NCBI GenBank assembly: GCA_026988115.1 | Contig: JALSLV010000045.1 | Location: 1 to 56,383, forward strand | Direction: 5' to 3' | Source: Lysobacterales bacterium | Lineage (GTDB): Bacteria > Pseudomonadota > Gammaproteobacteria > Xanthomonadales > Marinicellaceae | Length of the DNA: 56,383 nucleotides | In this document: piece after piece, positions 35,201 to 44,884 of the stretch | Layout of the letters: the number at the start of each line of letters is the position of its first letter | Numbering within the stretch: position 1 is the stretch's first letter | The notes under the pieces: generated by a model | Told to the model about the DNA's origin: nothing | Seen by the model: the letters and a program-made list of their open reading frames with translations, nothing else | The model's database searches: none | Translations under genes and position numbers: made by a program

Positions 35201-35381
35201 TTTAACGCTCAATGCTAACACTGGCATCATCACAGGAACACCAACGGCTACAGAAGCTGGCAACTCCCCCTTTAACATCACTGTTATTGCGACAGATCCA
35301 CAAGGAGCAACGACCAACAGCCAATTTAACTTGGTGGTCAATCCTTTTGTTGAAGATATTTTTGCTGATGGAATGGAGTAG
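32235..35381 (+). CDS. Secreted FG-GAP/VCBS-repeat protein with Ig-like domain
   Basis: 1048 aa. A hydrophobic leader ends near ANA (about 24). From about 40 to 760 there are many FG-GAP/VCBS units with D-x-D-x-D-G calcium loops (DMDNDGDKDI, DLDGDGDIDVVG, DMDKDGDIDIVF), consistent with a beta-propeller-type secreted protein. A separate beta region follows, then a putative Ig domain (about 944-1035, APITTGIADKTS to FNLVVNP). It ends in EDIFADGME, a short tail similar to that of the SpoIID protein. It probably faces the outside; ligand unknown. It is divergent from the membrane-anchored winged-helix regulator. Confidence 0.85.
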   Translation: MERTPYELIILMLLFLSAFSIANAKEVSFAPAQLLSIDTSPGGAALFSNIVSADMDNDGDKDIIISQFNGSTDEISWLENDGIDLTAFPQHIITTATQAFNALKAIDLDGDGDIDVVGTDKSTNELLWFENNGTASAWATHVIFGGANLNNVKDLSVADLDSDGDLDVVVAADTTPNLYWYQNAGDSLTWTENNTGIVTAGNISSIITGDVTNDGTVDIVYGLTSGSPYIKIVANVAAVGTVWLTSTVATGLSATIGDIQIKDLDLNGLAEIYYRGNNSDLIQLTYDLATTSWNPLIISSNTWGEINFIDFDKDGDTDILVGNSLNFSWLENDDSLAGSWTEHVLISGLSTTIKNVHATDLDNDSDMEVIIAKEEDGFVYAYENLLFHSSAQFDLTTIFDSSHTDAYHVVTGLLNGDQYPDIISANNSSTGMEIFFFAGDGSGGYAAATTVLNVASTTDSQISAIQLGDMDKDGDIDIVFAAKGNENIYLIDNQMNAGPFGASGKSTAGVLWGSITTLATASGQSDEIQLADINADGMLDVVALDKLGDRIIWLNNDGLWTQGIISGAYNSPLDLAVADFNNDGTLDITVASNSTVTRWFSNDNGDGSSWTQNNVASHTGYQIDVADMDSDGDIDIIASRNTGNTITWYANNGTGTSWQSHDTQIPTSSFTRELQVEDVNKDGKYEILTQTNAGDFSLIAKDENSLWSLQVIQSGLDIPSSFTFTDFDFDGDLDITTKGSLSNELITIENRGGQYSVDYSLPPTQNREDSQTFAAASFTVSHNGTLLDGDMQISTFHLGFIAGTGCSGPSFPSSDFNPLISNISVYRDDGSGSFELFSDTLVYDEAGPFTLVSGQITLNLPDQNTDLQIFPQTSKDYFVTLKVRPTASTQTCHGFEIYPFISNAVDSLVFDTFRAQDRDSLIELNGAFTAEVIPEEQLIVASTNNAPITTGIADKTSMEALPFTADISTDFSDPDGDALSFSAGGLPLSLTLNANTGIITGTPTATEAGNSPFNITVIATDPQGATTNSQFNLVVNPFVEDIFADGME

Positions 35382-35388
35382 CCACACT

Positions 35389-35419
35389 AACCAAGACATC
35401 CCAAAGGAGTGTCTTGGTT
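35389..35419 (+). terminator. Hairpin after the FG-GAP gene
   Basis: A perfect 10-bp stem (AACCAAGACA) with an 11-nt loop begins 8 bp after the stop and is followed by a T-rich stretch. It is a probable terminator. Confidence 0.65.
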
Positions 35420-35503
35420 TGAGTCTCTATTTTTAACACTATAAATGCCAAATTGAAAAATGTATTTTTGTATTTACTTGGATAATAAGTGACTTTAAAT
35501 ATT

Positions 35504-36196
35504 CTATTGATTTTCAATCCGTTTATTTTTGTTTCTTTGTTTTATATTTGGCATTCTACTTGAATCACTAATAATTTTACAACCAAAATAAATAACTCCT
35601 AAAATCAAAATACCAAAGACAAATATTTGACATCCAATAGTAAAACCCGGATAAAGCACTCCAAGCTTATGAAAAGGTATCCAATAAATTAAGGAAAATA
35701 TGACATTAATAAATAAAAATGAATATACTTCAAACTTATCAGCTGATTTTGGTTGTAACAAGGGACCACTTTTTTGCTCATCAATATACTTTACAAAAGA
35801 TTTCTTCAAATCCTTGATCCCCTGTTCATCTAAGTCTGAAGAATGGGTATCAAGCAAGAAACGCAACCGCCTTCCATGTTCATGATAAATATTGTTGGAT
35901 GCTCCTCTCACAGCTATTAACTTTTTCATAGCTAATAGGTTAATTATCACAATTATTGTAATTAGAAGTAAATTTAATATTACTTGCTCTATTCCTACGT
36001 TTATTTTTGAGACTCCTAATAATAATGCAATACCGCCACCTAAAAATGATGCATAAAATTTCATTGCATTATACTTTTCCATTCTATCAATTTTATGAAA
36101 CCTAAGTAAATAATCCATGGATGCCAAGATAATTAGTCGTCGCTCTTCCTTATCCTGAAATGATGGAGAAGATTTGGATTTAGATGAATTAGTCAT
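35504..36196 (-). CDS. Uncharacterised four-helix membrane protein
   Basis: 230 aa, not recognised. Charged N-terminus, two membrane helices at about 46-62 and 70-90, a roughly 65-residue hydrophilic loop with HEHGRRLRFLLDTHSSD, and two more helices at about 156-173 and 186-207, then a basic tail. The loop should be cytoplasmic by the positive-inside rule. It is AT-rich even for this genome and sits between the FG-GAP gene and glmU without operon partners. It could be an accessory gene. Confidence 0.6.
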   Translation of the reverse strand: MTNSSKSKSSPSFQDKEERRLIILASMDYLLRFHKIDRMEKYNAMKFYASFLGGGIALLLGVSKINVGIEQVILNLLLITIIVIINLLAMKKLIAVRGASNNIYHEHGRRLRFLLDTHSSDLDEQGIKDLKKSFVKYIDEQKSGPLLQPKSADKFEVYSFLFINVIFSLIYWIPFHKLGVLYPGFTIGCQIFVFGILILGVIYFGCKIISDSSRMPNIKQRNKNKRIENQ

Positions 36197-36262
36197 ATAT
36201 ACTTTTTATAAATATTAAAAAATTATATTCTACAAAAATCTTGCATAATATTACATAGTTTT

Positions 36263-37618
36263 TTAGTTTTTCTCAGGCTTCTGCCACCCTTCGATGGTTC
36301 TTTGTTTGGCTCGCGAAAGGGTTAATTTTTCGGCTTCTACATCTTTGGTAATGGTGCTTCCTGCGCCGATGGTTGCGCCTTTACCGATTGTCACCGGTGC
36401 AATAAGTTGTGAATCTGAACCAATAAAAACTTCGTCTTCTATGATGGTTTTAAATTTGTTAACACCATCATAGTTACAGGTTATTGTTCCAGCACCGATA
36501 TTGCAGTTATCGCCTATTTCACAATCACCTAAATAGGTCAGGTGGCTGGCTTTGGAATTGTGCCCAATGGTTGTTTTTTTGGTTTCGACAAAGTTGCCAA
36601 TTTTAGCTTTTGTAGCCACTTTTGTTCCTGGTCGTAATCGTGCAAAAGGACCGATATCGCAATCGCCTTGAGTGACTACCTCCTCTAGCATCGAGTGTGG
36701 TGCAATGCGCGTGCCTTTACCCAATGTACAGTTTTTGATGATGCAATAAGCCCCAATAGAGACATCATCGGCTATTTTGTTTTCTCCTTCTAATATAACA
36801 CCTGCATCAATGCTTATGTCTTCACCGCAATCAACAAAACCCCGAATCTGCACACTGTCTGGATCGCGCATACTCACGCCCTGCAGCATCAGATTTTCAC
36901 GCAGCATTTGTTGCTTTATGGCTTCATTTTTTGCCAATTGCACCCGATCATTTATGCCGTTTATTGTGCGTTGGTCTTCGACTTGAACTGCTTTAAAACT
37001 CTTATCTTCTTTATGCGCCAGTCCAATAATATCGGTCAAATAAAGTTCCCCTTGGGCATTATCGGTATTAATTTGTGCCAACCACTTTTTCATATTTTCC
37101 GCAGTCGTCATGATAATCCCCGAATTGACTTCATTAACTTGTCTTTGTTCGGGGCTGGCATCTTTTTCTTCGACAATGGCACTGATAAAACCATCCATAT
37201 TTTTAATTATACGTCCATACCCAAATGGATTACTTACTTGTGCAGTCAACACGGCTGATGGGTATTTTAGCAATTGAGTCAAATCTTTTACTTGAATCAA
37301 GGGTGCATCACCAACTAGCACCAAGACTTTTGCATTATCATCAAGCAATGGTAAAGCACACTGAACCGCATGCCCTGTACCGTTTGGATTGACTTGTTCC
37401 ACCCAATGAATTTCTTCACCGCTTAAATGGTGCTTGAGTTGTTTTCCTTGGTGACCATAAACCATAATGACTTTATCGGGATTGAGTGCATTACTGGTTT
37501 GTAAAATATGCTCAATAATGGTGCTGCCCGCAAAAGGGTGTAACACCTTAAGCTTTTTTGAATTCATTCGCGTGCCTTTGCCCGCTGCTAAAATAACAAT
37601 ATTAAGTGAGTCAACCAT
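36263..37618 (-). CDS. glmU: Bifunctional GlmU (GlcNAc-1-P uridyltransferase / GlcN-1-P acetyltransferase)
   Basis: 451 aa. It completes UDP-GlcNAc synthesis. The N-terminal pyrophosphorylase domain starts with LAAGKGTRMNSKKLKVLHP and contains the YGRI and EVNSGI blocks. The C-terminal part (from about 250) is a left-handed beta-helix of hexapeptide repeats with GNFVETKKTTIG, HLTYLGDCEIG and the NIGAGTITCNYDG block that belongs to the acetyltransferase site. Length is normal. It is divergent from ybgC. Confidence 0.97.
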   Translation of the reverse strand: MVDSLNIVILAAGKGTRMNSKKLKVLHPFAGSTIIEHILQTSNALNPDKVIMVYGHQGKQLKHHLSGEEIHWVEQVNPNGTGHAVQCALPLLDDNAKVLVLVGDAPLIQVKDLTQLLKYPSAVLTAQVSNPFGYGRIIKNMDGFISAIVEEKDASPEQRQVNEVNSGIIMTTAENMKKWLAQINTDNAQGELYLTDIIGLAHKEDKSFKAVQVEDQRTINGINDRVQLAKNEAIKQQMLRENLMLQGVSMRDPDSVQIRGFVDCGEDISIDAGVILEGENKIADDVSIGAYCIIKNCTLGKGTRIAPHSMLEEVVTQGDCDIGPFARLRPGTKVATKAKIGNFVETKKTTIGHNSKASHLTYLGDCEIGDNCNIGAGTITCNYDGVNKFKTIIEDEVFIGSDSQLIAPVTIGKGATIGAGSTITKDVEAEKLTLSRAKQRTIEGWQKPEKN

Positions 37619-37733
37619 ATTAAATTTTCGTTAAAAAAGAACCATTTTACACCAACTTTTAATCTTCAAAGATAAATTTGTTTCTTTGCCGTTCTAATCA
37701 GGTAGAATAGTGCAAAAATTTATTGAGATATTC

Positions 37734-38156
37734 ATGTCATTAGACACTATTAGCACATTTAATTACCGAGTCTATTACGAACACACCGATGGCGGCGGCG
37801 TGGTCTATCACTCCCGATATTTGAACTTTTTTGAGCGTGCACGGACTGATTGGTTAAGGCAACGAAACATTATTCAATCAGATTTACAAAAGAAGCATAA
37901 TATTATTTATGTCGTTACTGCTGCTAATATTCAATTTAAAAAACCCGCTCGGATGGATGATGCGTTAAAGGTATCATGCCACATGACAAAGATAAAAAGA
38001 GCAACAGTTGAATTTTACCAAGAAATGCACAACCAAGACGGTTTATTGCTGGCTACGGTCGAAATAAAAGCGGCAAGCCTTAAAGCCGATAGTTTTAAAG
38101 TTGTTGCCTTTCCACAATTATTAAAAGAGGATTTATTAAGTGAACCAAGATTTTAA
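37734..38156 (+). CDS. ybgC: YbgC acyl-CoA thioesterase of the Tol-Pal locus
   Basis: 140 aa from the ATG at 37734. A GTG eight codons upstream is in frame, but the family starts near here. A hot-dog fold thioesterase is indicated by YYEHTDGGGVVYHSRYLNFFERAR, including the catalytic Asp and the following His. In E. coli ybgC is the first gene of the tol-pal cluster, as here. Its last 17 nt overlap tolQ. Confidence 0.93.
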   Translation: MSLDTISTFNYRVYYEHTDGGGVVYHSRYLNFFERARTDWLRQRNIIQSDLQKKHNIIYVVTAANIQFKKPARMDDALKVSCHMTKIKRATVEFYQEMHNQDGLLLATVEIKAASLKADSFKVVAFPQLLKEDLLSEPRF

Positions 38157-38811
38157 CTTTATAGAATTAATCATGAATGCCAGCTTGCCTGTTAAAGGCG
38201 TGATGTTCTTATTGGTATTGGCATCGATTTCATCGTGGTGGATTATTTTTGCCAAATGGATGAGCCTTAAAGCAGACAGCAAAAAAAGTAAAAAGTTTGA
38301 AGACACTTTTTGGTCAGGTGTTGATTTAAACCGTTTATACGACACCATAGTTAAAAAGAAAAAGAAACCCACAGGCATGGAACAAATATTTGAATCAGGA
38401 TTTCGCGAATTTTTACGTTCGCGTAAAGCCTCGCAATCCGAGGTCAAAGCCACTGAATCTGCCGATAGAGCCATGCGTATTGCACTCAATAAAGAATTGG
38501 ATGGACTTGAACGACACCTGCCCTTTTTAGCAACTATTGGTTCTATTAGTCCCTATATTGGTTTGCTTGGTACAGTTATTGGCATTATGATTTCCTTTCA
38601 TGCCTTATCCAATGTCACCCAAGCCACCATAGCCTTAGTGGCTCCTGGAATCTCTGAGGCTCTAATTGCCACAGCCATGGGTTTGTTTGCAGCCATTCCT
38701 GCGGTTATTTTTTACAACAACTTCAACGCAAAAGTAGAACGATTGTATAGCTCTTATGATATTTTTAAAGAAGAGTTTTCGACAATCTTACACCGTCAAG
38801 CAGGAGGTTAA
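38140..38811 (+). CDS. tolQ: TolQ, proton-channel subunit of the Tol system
   Basis: 223 aa from a GTG inside the ybgC 3' end. Three membrane helices are visible: about 18-38 (VKGVMFLLVLASISSWW), about 125-150 (IGSISPYIGLLGTVIGIMISF) and about 165-190. The GLLGTVIGIM motif is diagnostic of the TolQ/ExbB/MotA family. With TolR it uses the proton-motive force to drive TolA, which keeps the outer membrane attached and constricting at division. Confidence 0.95.
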   Translation: MNQDFNFIELIMNASLPVKGVMFLLVLASISSWWIIFAKWMSLKADSKKSKKFEDTFWSGVDLNRLYDTIVKKKKKPTGMEQIFESGFREFLRSRKASQSEVKATESADRAMRIALNKELDGLERHLPFLATIGSISPYIGLLGTVIGIMISFHALSNVTQATIALVAPGISEALIATAMGLFAAIPAVIFYNNFNAKVERLYSSYDIFKEEFSTILHRQAGG

Positions 38812-38814
38812 ATC

Positions 38815-39231
38815 GTGAGAAGACGCAGAAAAGCCATGGCAGAGATTAATGTAGTGCCTTATATTGATGTCACCTTGGTTCTCCTTATTATCTTTATGAT
38901 AACCACGCCTTTACTTAATTTAGGCGTTGAAGTGAGTTTGCCCGAGTCCAATGCCAACACCGTATCAATTGAAACCGAGCCAGTGATTATCAACATAGAT
39001 AAAAATGGGCAATTTTTCTTAAGCAAGGGCGGAGAGTTTGAAGCCATTGATAAAACACAACTTGAAGTCAAATTAGCTGCTTTCTTACGCGCAGACAAAA
39101 AGCTGCCCGTATTAATTGGTGCAGACAGAAAAGTCGATTATGGTCGTGCTTACGAAGCTTTAGTGGTGGCACAAAAAGCTGGCGCATTGAAAGTTGGCTT
39201 AATTTCTGACCCTGTATCAATGGACAAATAA
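38815..39231 (+). CDS. tolR: TolR
   Basis: 138 aa from a GTG 3 bp after tolQ. A single membrane helix (about 17-38) contains the essential aspartate in NVVPYIDVTLVLLIIFM. The periplasmic domain follows, with KLPVLIGADRKVDYG. TolR completes the TolQR stator with tolQ upstream. Confidence 0.95.
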   Translation: MRRRRKAMAEINVVPYIDVTLVLLIIFMITTPLLNLGVEVSLPESNANTVSIETEPVIINIDKNGQFFLSKGGEFEAIDKTQLEVKLAAFLRADKKLPVLIGADRKVDYGRAYEALVVAQKAGALKVGLISDPVSMDK

Positions 39232-39242
39232 CATTTTAACCC

Positions 39243-40073
39243 ATGCTTGATACCCGAATAAAATTTCTTGCCAGTTTATATACGGCACTCTTGATTACAG
39301 CGGTTATTGGCTTGTTATTATTTGGCGGATTTCAGTTCAAATCAAAGCCGATTAAAGGGCAAACCATTCAAGCCATTATGGTTGATGTATCGCAATTGAA
39401 TGTTAAACAGAGCAGTAAAAAACCAAAAAAAACAAGTAAACCTGTTAAAAAGAAAGAAGTCAAAAAACCAAAAGTCACGCCTGCAAAGAAACAAGCACCA
39501 AAAAAGGTTGTAAAAAAACAACCAAAACCAATAAAAAAGAAACCTGCAATTATTCCAAAAAAGGCAAAGCCAAAAATTGATACCAAAGCCTTAGAAAAAG
39601 AGCGCAAAGAACAACAAGAAAGAACGCGAAAGAAAAAAGCCTTAGAAAAGCGTAAGCGCGAAAATCAAAAAAAACTTGAAAAAGCTAAACGAGACCTTGA
39701 AGCACTTGCCAATAAAACAAAGAAACCAACAGAGACTAATATCCCTGTCACAACAGGCACAGTCAAAGGAAAATCTGAAGCTGACAAAAGAAACGAACTC
39801 ATGTCATTGTGGATAAATGCCGTGCAAACTGCCGTTTACCAGCAATGGAGCCAACCCGCCTCAACTCAACAAGACATGTTGTGCAAAGTTAAAGTGCGCC
39901 AAATTCCAGGTGGTGCTGTCATCAAAGCAACCATTGCTTCACCCTGTAACGCCAGTGAAATTGTCAAAAAGTCCATAGTTGATGCCATCATGAAAGCCGA
40001 ACCACTGCCCTACAAAGGCTTCGAAAAGGTCTTTGACCGCAATGCCATCTTTACCTTCAAAGCCCAAGAATAA
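39243..40073 (+). CDS. tolA: TolA
   Basis: 276 aa. One N-terminal membrane helix (about 10-30), a long Lys/Pro- and then Lys/Glu-rich segment (about 55-165) that should form an extended or helical stalk, and a C-terminal TolA domain with WINAVQTAVYQQW, a disulphide-capable cysteine pair (DMLCKVKV and ASPCNASE) and PLPYKGFEKVFDR. It bridges TolQR to TolB/Pal at the outer membrane. The usual next genes, tolB and pal, do not follow. Confidence 0.93.
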   Translation: MLDTRIKFLASLYTALLITAVIGLLLFGGFQFKSKPIKGQTIQAIMVDVSQLNVKQSSKKPKKTSKPVKKKEVKKPKVTPAKKQAPKKVVKKQPKPIKKKPAIIPKKAKPKIDTKALEKERKEQQERTRKKKALEKRKRENQKKLEKAKRDLEALANKTKKPTETNIPVTTGTVKGKSEADKRNELMSLWINAVQTAVYQQWSQPASTQQDMLCKVKVRQIPGGAVIKATIASPCNASEIVKKSIVDAIMKAEPLPYKGFEKVFDRNAIFTFKAQE

Positions 40074-40118
40074 TAAAAAAAGTTAGAGTTATTTTCCATG
40101 GTAAACCCCTTAAACTGG

Positions 40119-40274
40119 TTATTTTTCTATATCATTCTTTAATAATGTAGACACAACTTCTATCACAATTAATATCAATATATATATAATAGCAATCTTA
40201 GAATTTGATTCTAATAACATGCTTAGTAATGGTAAACCAAAAATTATCCAAACCCAACCAATATAACTTTTCAT
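40119..40274 (-). CDS. Possible 51-aa two-helix membrane protein
   Basis: An open frame from the ATG at 40274 encodes MKSYIGWVWIIFGLPLLSML and, after a short LESNSK turn, a second hydrophobic helix (IAIIYILILIVIEVV), ending LLKNDIEK. Hydrophobic-hairpin composition argues for coding, but the ribosome-binding site is weak. It lies between tolA and the RAYT repeats, on the RAYT strand. No family recognised. Confidence 0.45.
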   Translation of the reverse strand: MKSYIGWVWIIFGLPLLSMLLESNSKIAIIYILILIVIEVVSTLLKNDIEK

Positions 40275-40296
40275 AATTATTCAACACACTTTGGGT

Positions 40297-40444
40297 TAAA
40301 GGAGTTAGTACCGAATGCTGCTAAGTTAAGCCGCTTTTGCACACTTGAAAACCGCATGAAACCTAGATATTTAGCGGTTTTATAAAATATCAAAACCATG
40401 CTAAAAACCCTTAACTTAGTGCCATTCGGGTCGGCACCCTTAAT
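40297..40444. repeat. REP/BIME-like inverted repeat downstream of the RAYT gene
   Basis: The arms at 40311-40330 and 40410-40429 are inverted repeats matching at 17 of 20 positions (CCGAATG...CTAAGTTAAG), with weaker pairing extending outward. Inside is a second perfect 8-bp pair, AAAACCGC (40348-40355) with GCGGTTTT (40374-40381). GGGTCGGCACCC near 40428-40439 is itself a small palindrome. Position directly 3' of a RAYT gene fits a REP/BIME target element. Confidence 0.7.
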
Positions 40445-40452
40445 TCTTGATT

Positions 40453-41139
40453 TCATAATTTCCTCGGTCTTCCACGAGTATTATAACCCACTTTTATTTT
40501 TAGTTTAGATTCAATTTGCGACTTAAATTTATTGTTACCAAGAGGTGTTCCTGTTTGTGCACAGTTTCTAATATCAGTGAGAACTTTTTCATCCAAATGT
40601 TCTAAAAATAAATCGCGGTAATTTTCTTGTTGTTTCTTTCTGCTCCTTGCTAATCCTTTGTAACTTCTGTGTTCTGAAATCACGGGGTCAAAAGCACCTC
40701 TTACATTGGAATGATAACTTGACCATTGATAATCTTGCGGTACTTTTACCATATCTGCTCTAATAGGGTTCATCTCGATATAACGCATACAAGCCAAAAC
40801 ATAGACTTCATCAGCAACCAAAGAACTTTTAAAACGACCCTCCCACAATGTGCCTGTTCTTTTGTATTTGGAATTCATATATGGAACGTAAAATCGCCCA
40901 ACTTGTTGCATCATTTGACTGATGCCATTGGTTGTATCTGCTGTGGCTAAAAGATGAATGTGGTTTGTCATCAAAACATAAGCATGAATCTTTACCCCTT
41001 GTTTAGTTGCTGCTTCATTTAAAATCGTTAAGTACTTGCGATAATCTTCTTCTTCAAAAAAGACAGCTTCTTTATTGTTGCCACGTTGTATAACGTGGTT
41101 GGCAACACCTGCAACTAAAAATCGTGGTTTTCTTGGCAT
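40453..41139 (-). CDS. REP-associated tyrosine transposase (Y1/HUH type)
   Basis: 228 aa. The N-terminus MPRKPRFLVAGVANHVIQRG is typical of short RAYT proteins. The metal-binding HUH motif is MTNHIHLL (His 60 and 62), and the catalytic-tyrosine helix region follows (FYVPYMNSKYKRTGTLWEGRFK), then YIEMNPIRADMV. RAYTs nick and move or multiply REP sequences as single strands. Putative REP elements flank it on both sides. TAGGAT precedes the ATG. It appears intact. Confidence 0.92.
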   Translation of the reverse strand: MPRKPRFLVAGVANHVIQRGNNKEAVFFEEEDYRKYLTILNEAATKQGVKIHAYVLMTNHIHLLATADTTNGISQMMQQVGRFYVPYMNSKYKRTGTLWEGRFKSSLVADEVYVLACMRYIEMNPIRADMVKVPQDYQWSSYHSNVRGAFDPVISEHRSYKGLARSRKKQQENYRDLFLEHLDEKVLTDIRNCAQTGTPLGNNKFKSQIESKLKIKVGYNTRGRPRKL

Positions 41140-41181
41140 GATTGGATCCTAAAAAAACAGTATTATATCATAGTATGCATT

Positions 41182-41198
41182 AAAAGGGTACTGACCCC
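41182..41198. repeat. REP-like motif, left copy of a mirrored pair
   Basis: AAAAGGGTACTGACCCC lies upstream of the RAYT start. Its exact reverse complement is at 41677-41693, and similarity extends about 30 bp into the respective transposase leaders (a shared GTATTATA and CAT pattern). It contains the small palindrome GGGT-ACCC in complement. Confidence 0.85.
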
Positions 41199-41210
41199 TA
41201 TAGTTGGTTC

Positions 41211-41606
41211 CTATAGTTCTACTTTTATAATTGAGAAGTCTTTTTTCTTTTTTGTTTCGTATAAGTGCATTGTTAACTTATTTTCTTGTTCAACTAATTC
41301 AATCAAATGTTTTGCAGCCGGATTAAAAATCACATCAATTGCCAAAAAACAAGAACTAACTTGCACTCCAGCATTTGATACACTATTAGGTTTATAGTTC
41401 CAAATAGGGCTAATATCATCTTTTTGATGTATTAAATATGCTCCAACAAAAGGAACAAGCCATAACAGTAATAATAAACTTATTACTCTTTTTTTCGGTT
41501 TAACCCACGCAATTATTTCAGCTGTCATAATTGAATTAATTAAAAAATAAACAATTGAAATAATAAGACTTATTACGATAATAGTATTAATTTGCATAGA
41601 AATCAT
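41211..41606 (-). CDS. Uncharacterised small membrane protein between mirrored REP copies
   Basis: 131 aa from an ATG at 41606; a TTG at 41615 and another ATG at 41597 are also possible. Two membrane helices (about 8-28 and 42-60, LLLLLWLVPFVGAYLI) precede a soluble tail of about 70 residues with an alternating hydrophobic pattern. No family recognised; the second helix resembles the phospholipase-D-nuclease N-terminal type only loosely. It is flanked by inverted copies of a REP-like motif and transposase 5' ends, which suggests a passenger gene. Confidence 0.55.
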   Translation of the reverse strand: MISMQINTIIVISLIISIVYFLINSIMTAEIIAWVKPKKRVISLLLLLWLVPFVGAYLIHQKDDISPIWNYKPNSVSNAGVQVSSCFLAIDVIFNPAAKHLIELVEQENKLTMHLYETKKKKDFSIIKVEL

Positions 41607-41676
41607 TGTTTTCAATAGCTAAATTATTGAGGCAAATCTATATTTTACAAGTCCTAAAACCGCTCCAGTTTAAGGG

Positions 41677-41693
41677 GTCAGTACCCTTTTAAG
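41677..41693. repeat. REP-like motif, right copy of a mirrored pair
   Basis: GGGGTCAGTACCCTTTT is the exact reverse complement of the sequence at 41182-41198. It precedes the start of the chimeric transposase pseudogene by about 40 bp. Confidence 0.85.
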
Positions 41694-41732
41694 CGATTCC
41701 ATGCTATAATACCTTCTTTTGAAGATAAAAAC

Positions 41733-42072
41733 ATGCCAAGAAAACCAAGATTTTTTGTTGCAGGAGTTGCCAACCACGTTATAAAGGGTACTGCTCTCAA
41801 AGGCTATATTCCAGAAGAATTTCCTGACATATTGTAACGATTGGGTCTCAACAACGACACCTGGCTGAATCAAATCCAATATTTCGATAAATGGTATTAC
41901 AAGGCTATTATGATTTACGTCCCTGTAAATCCACTGCGTGCCGCCTTCGGCGTTCAAATTTGATCCAGTCTAATTTAGTGGAACGGTGGATAATCTAAAA
42001 AAATACTGTAAAAACCTAAAACAGAAGTATATTAAAGGTTTTCCTAAGACTCCAAGCGTAAAAAGTGCTTAA
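41733..42072 (+). pseudogene. Chimeric, decayed Y1 transposase pseudogene
   Basis: The first 17 codons (MPRKPRFFVAGVANHVI) are nearly identical to the start of the neighbouring RAYT. They run in frame, through an AAGGGTACTG motif, into GYIPEEFPDIL, a TAA at 41835-41837, then RLGLNNDTWLNQIQYFDKW and YYKAI. After about 68 bp of unrelated sequence the frame resumes as GTVDNLKKYCKNLKQKYIKG and ends at 42070-42072. The second part resembles the C-terminus of larger Y1-type transposases (recalled pattern ILQRLGL...WL...F...YYKAIG...KG). All catalytic parts are missing. It looks like a recombinant of two transposase types. Confidence 0.75.
41910..41978. repeat. Short palindromic insertion inside the transposase pseudogene
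   Basis: About 68 bp interrupt the pseudogene reading frame. They contain two hairpins, GATTTAC (41912-41918)/GTAAATC (41925-41931) and GCCG (41940-41943)/CGGC (41948-41951). The structure is that of another REP-like element inserted into transposase sequence; exact ends are uncertain by a few bases. Confidence 0.5.
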
Positions 42073-42222
42073 AACTAGACTTAGAGTGGGATAAATCCCA
42101 CTTACCAGATTGGCTTTGTTGGTTTACAGACTCAAAAAATCAGAGGTATATATAAAATCATGCTTGCTGAATCCGTGTCATAAATACCCTTAGCTTTTTA
42201 TATTAACCTGAGCGTTACTCAT
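42073..42222. other. Remnant sequence between the pseudogene and ligA
   Basis: An orphan open stretch just inside this region encodes KLDLEWDKSHLPDWLCWF and ends at a TAA near 42154. AGTGGGAT/ATCCCACT (42087-42104) forms a hairpin within it. I take it as a decayed fragment of unknown origin. Confidence 0.3.
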
Positions 42223-44854
<2,632 letters not shown>

Positions 44855-44884
44855 AATTCAAAAAGTCTGATGATTGTTGCTATT

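Noticed and set aside
41670-41957. 95-codon minus-strand frame
   Set aside because: It is antisense to the chimeric transposase pseudogene, whose plus-strand translation matches transposase sequence on both sides.
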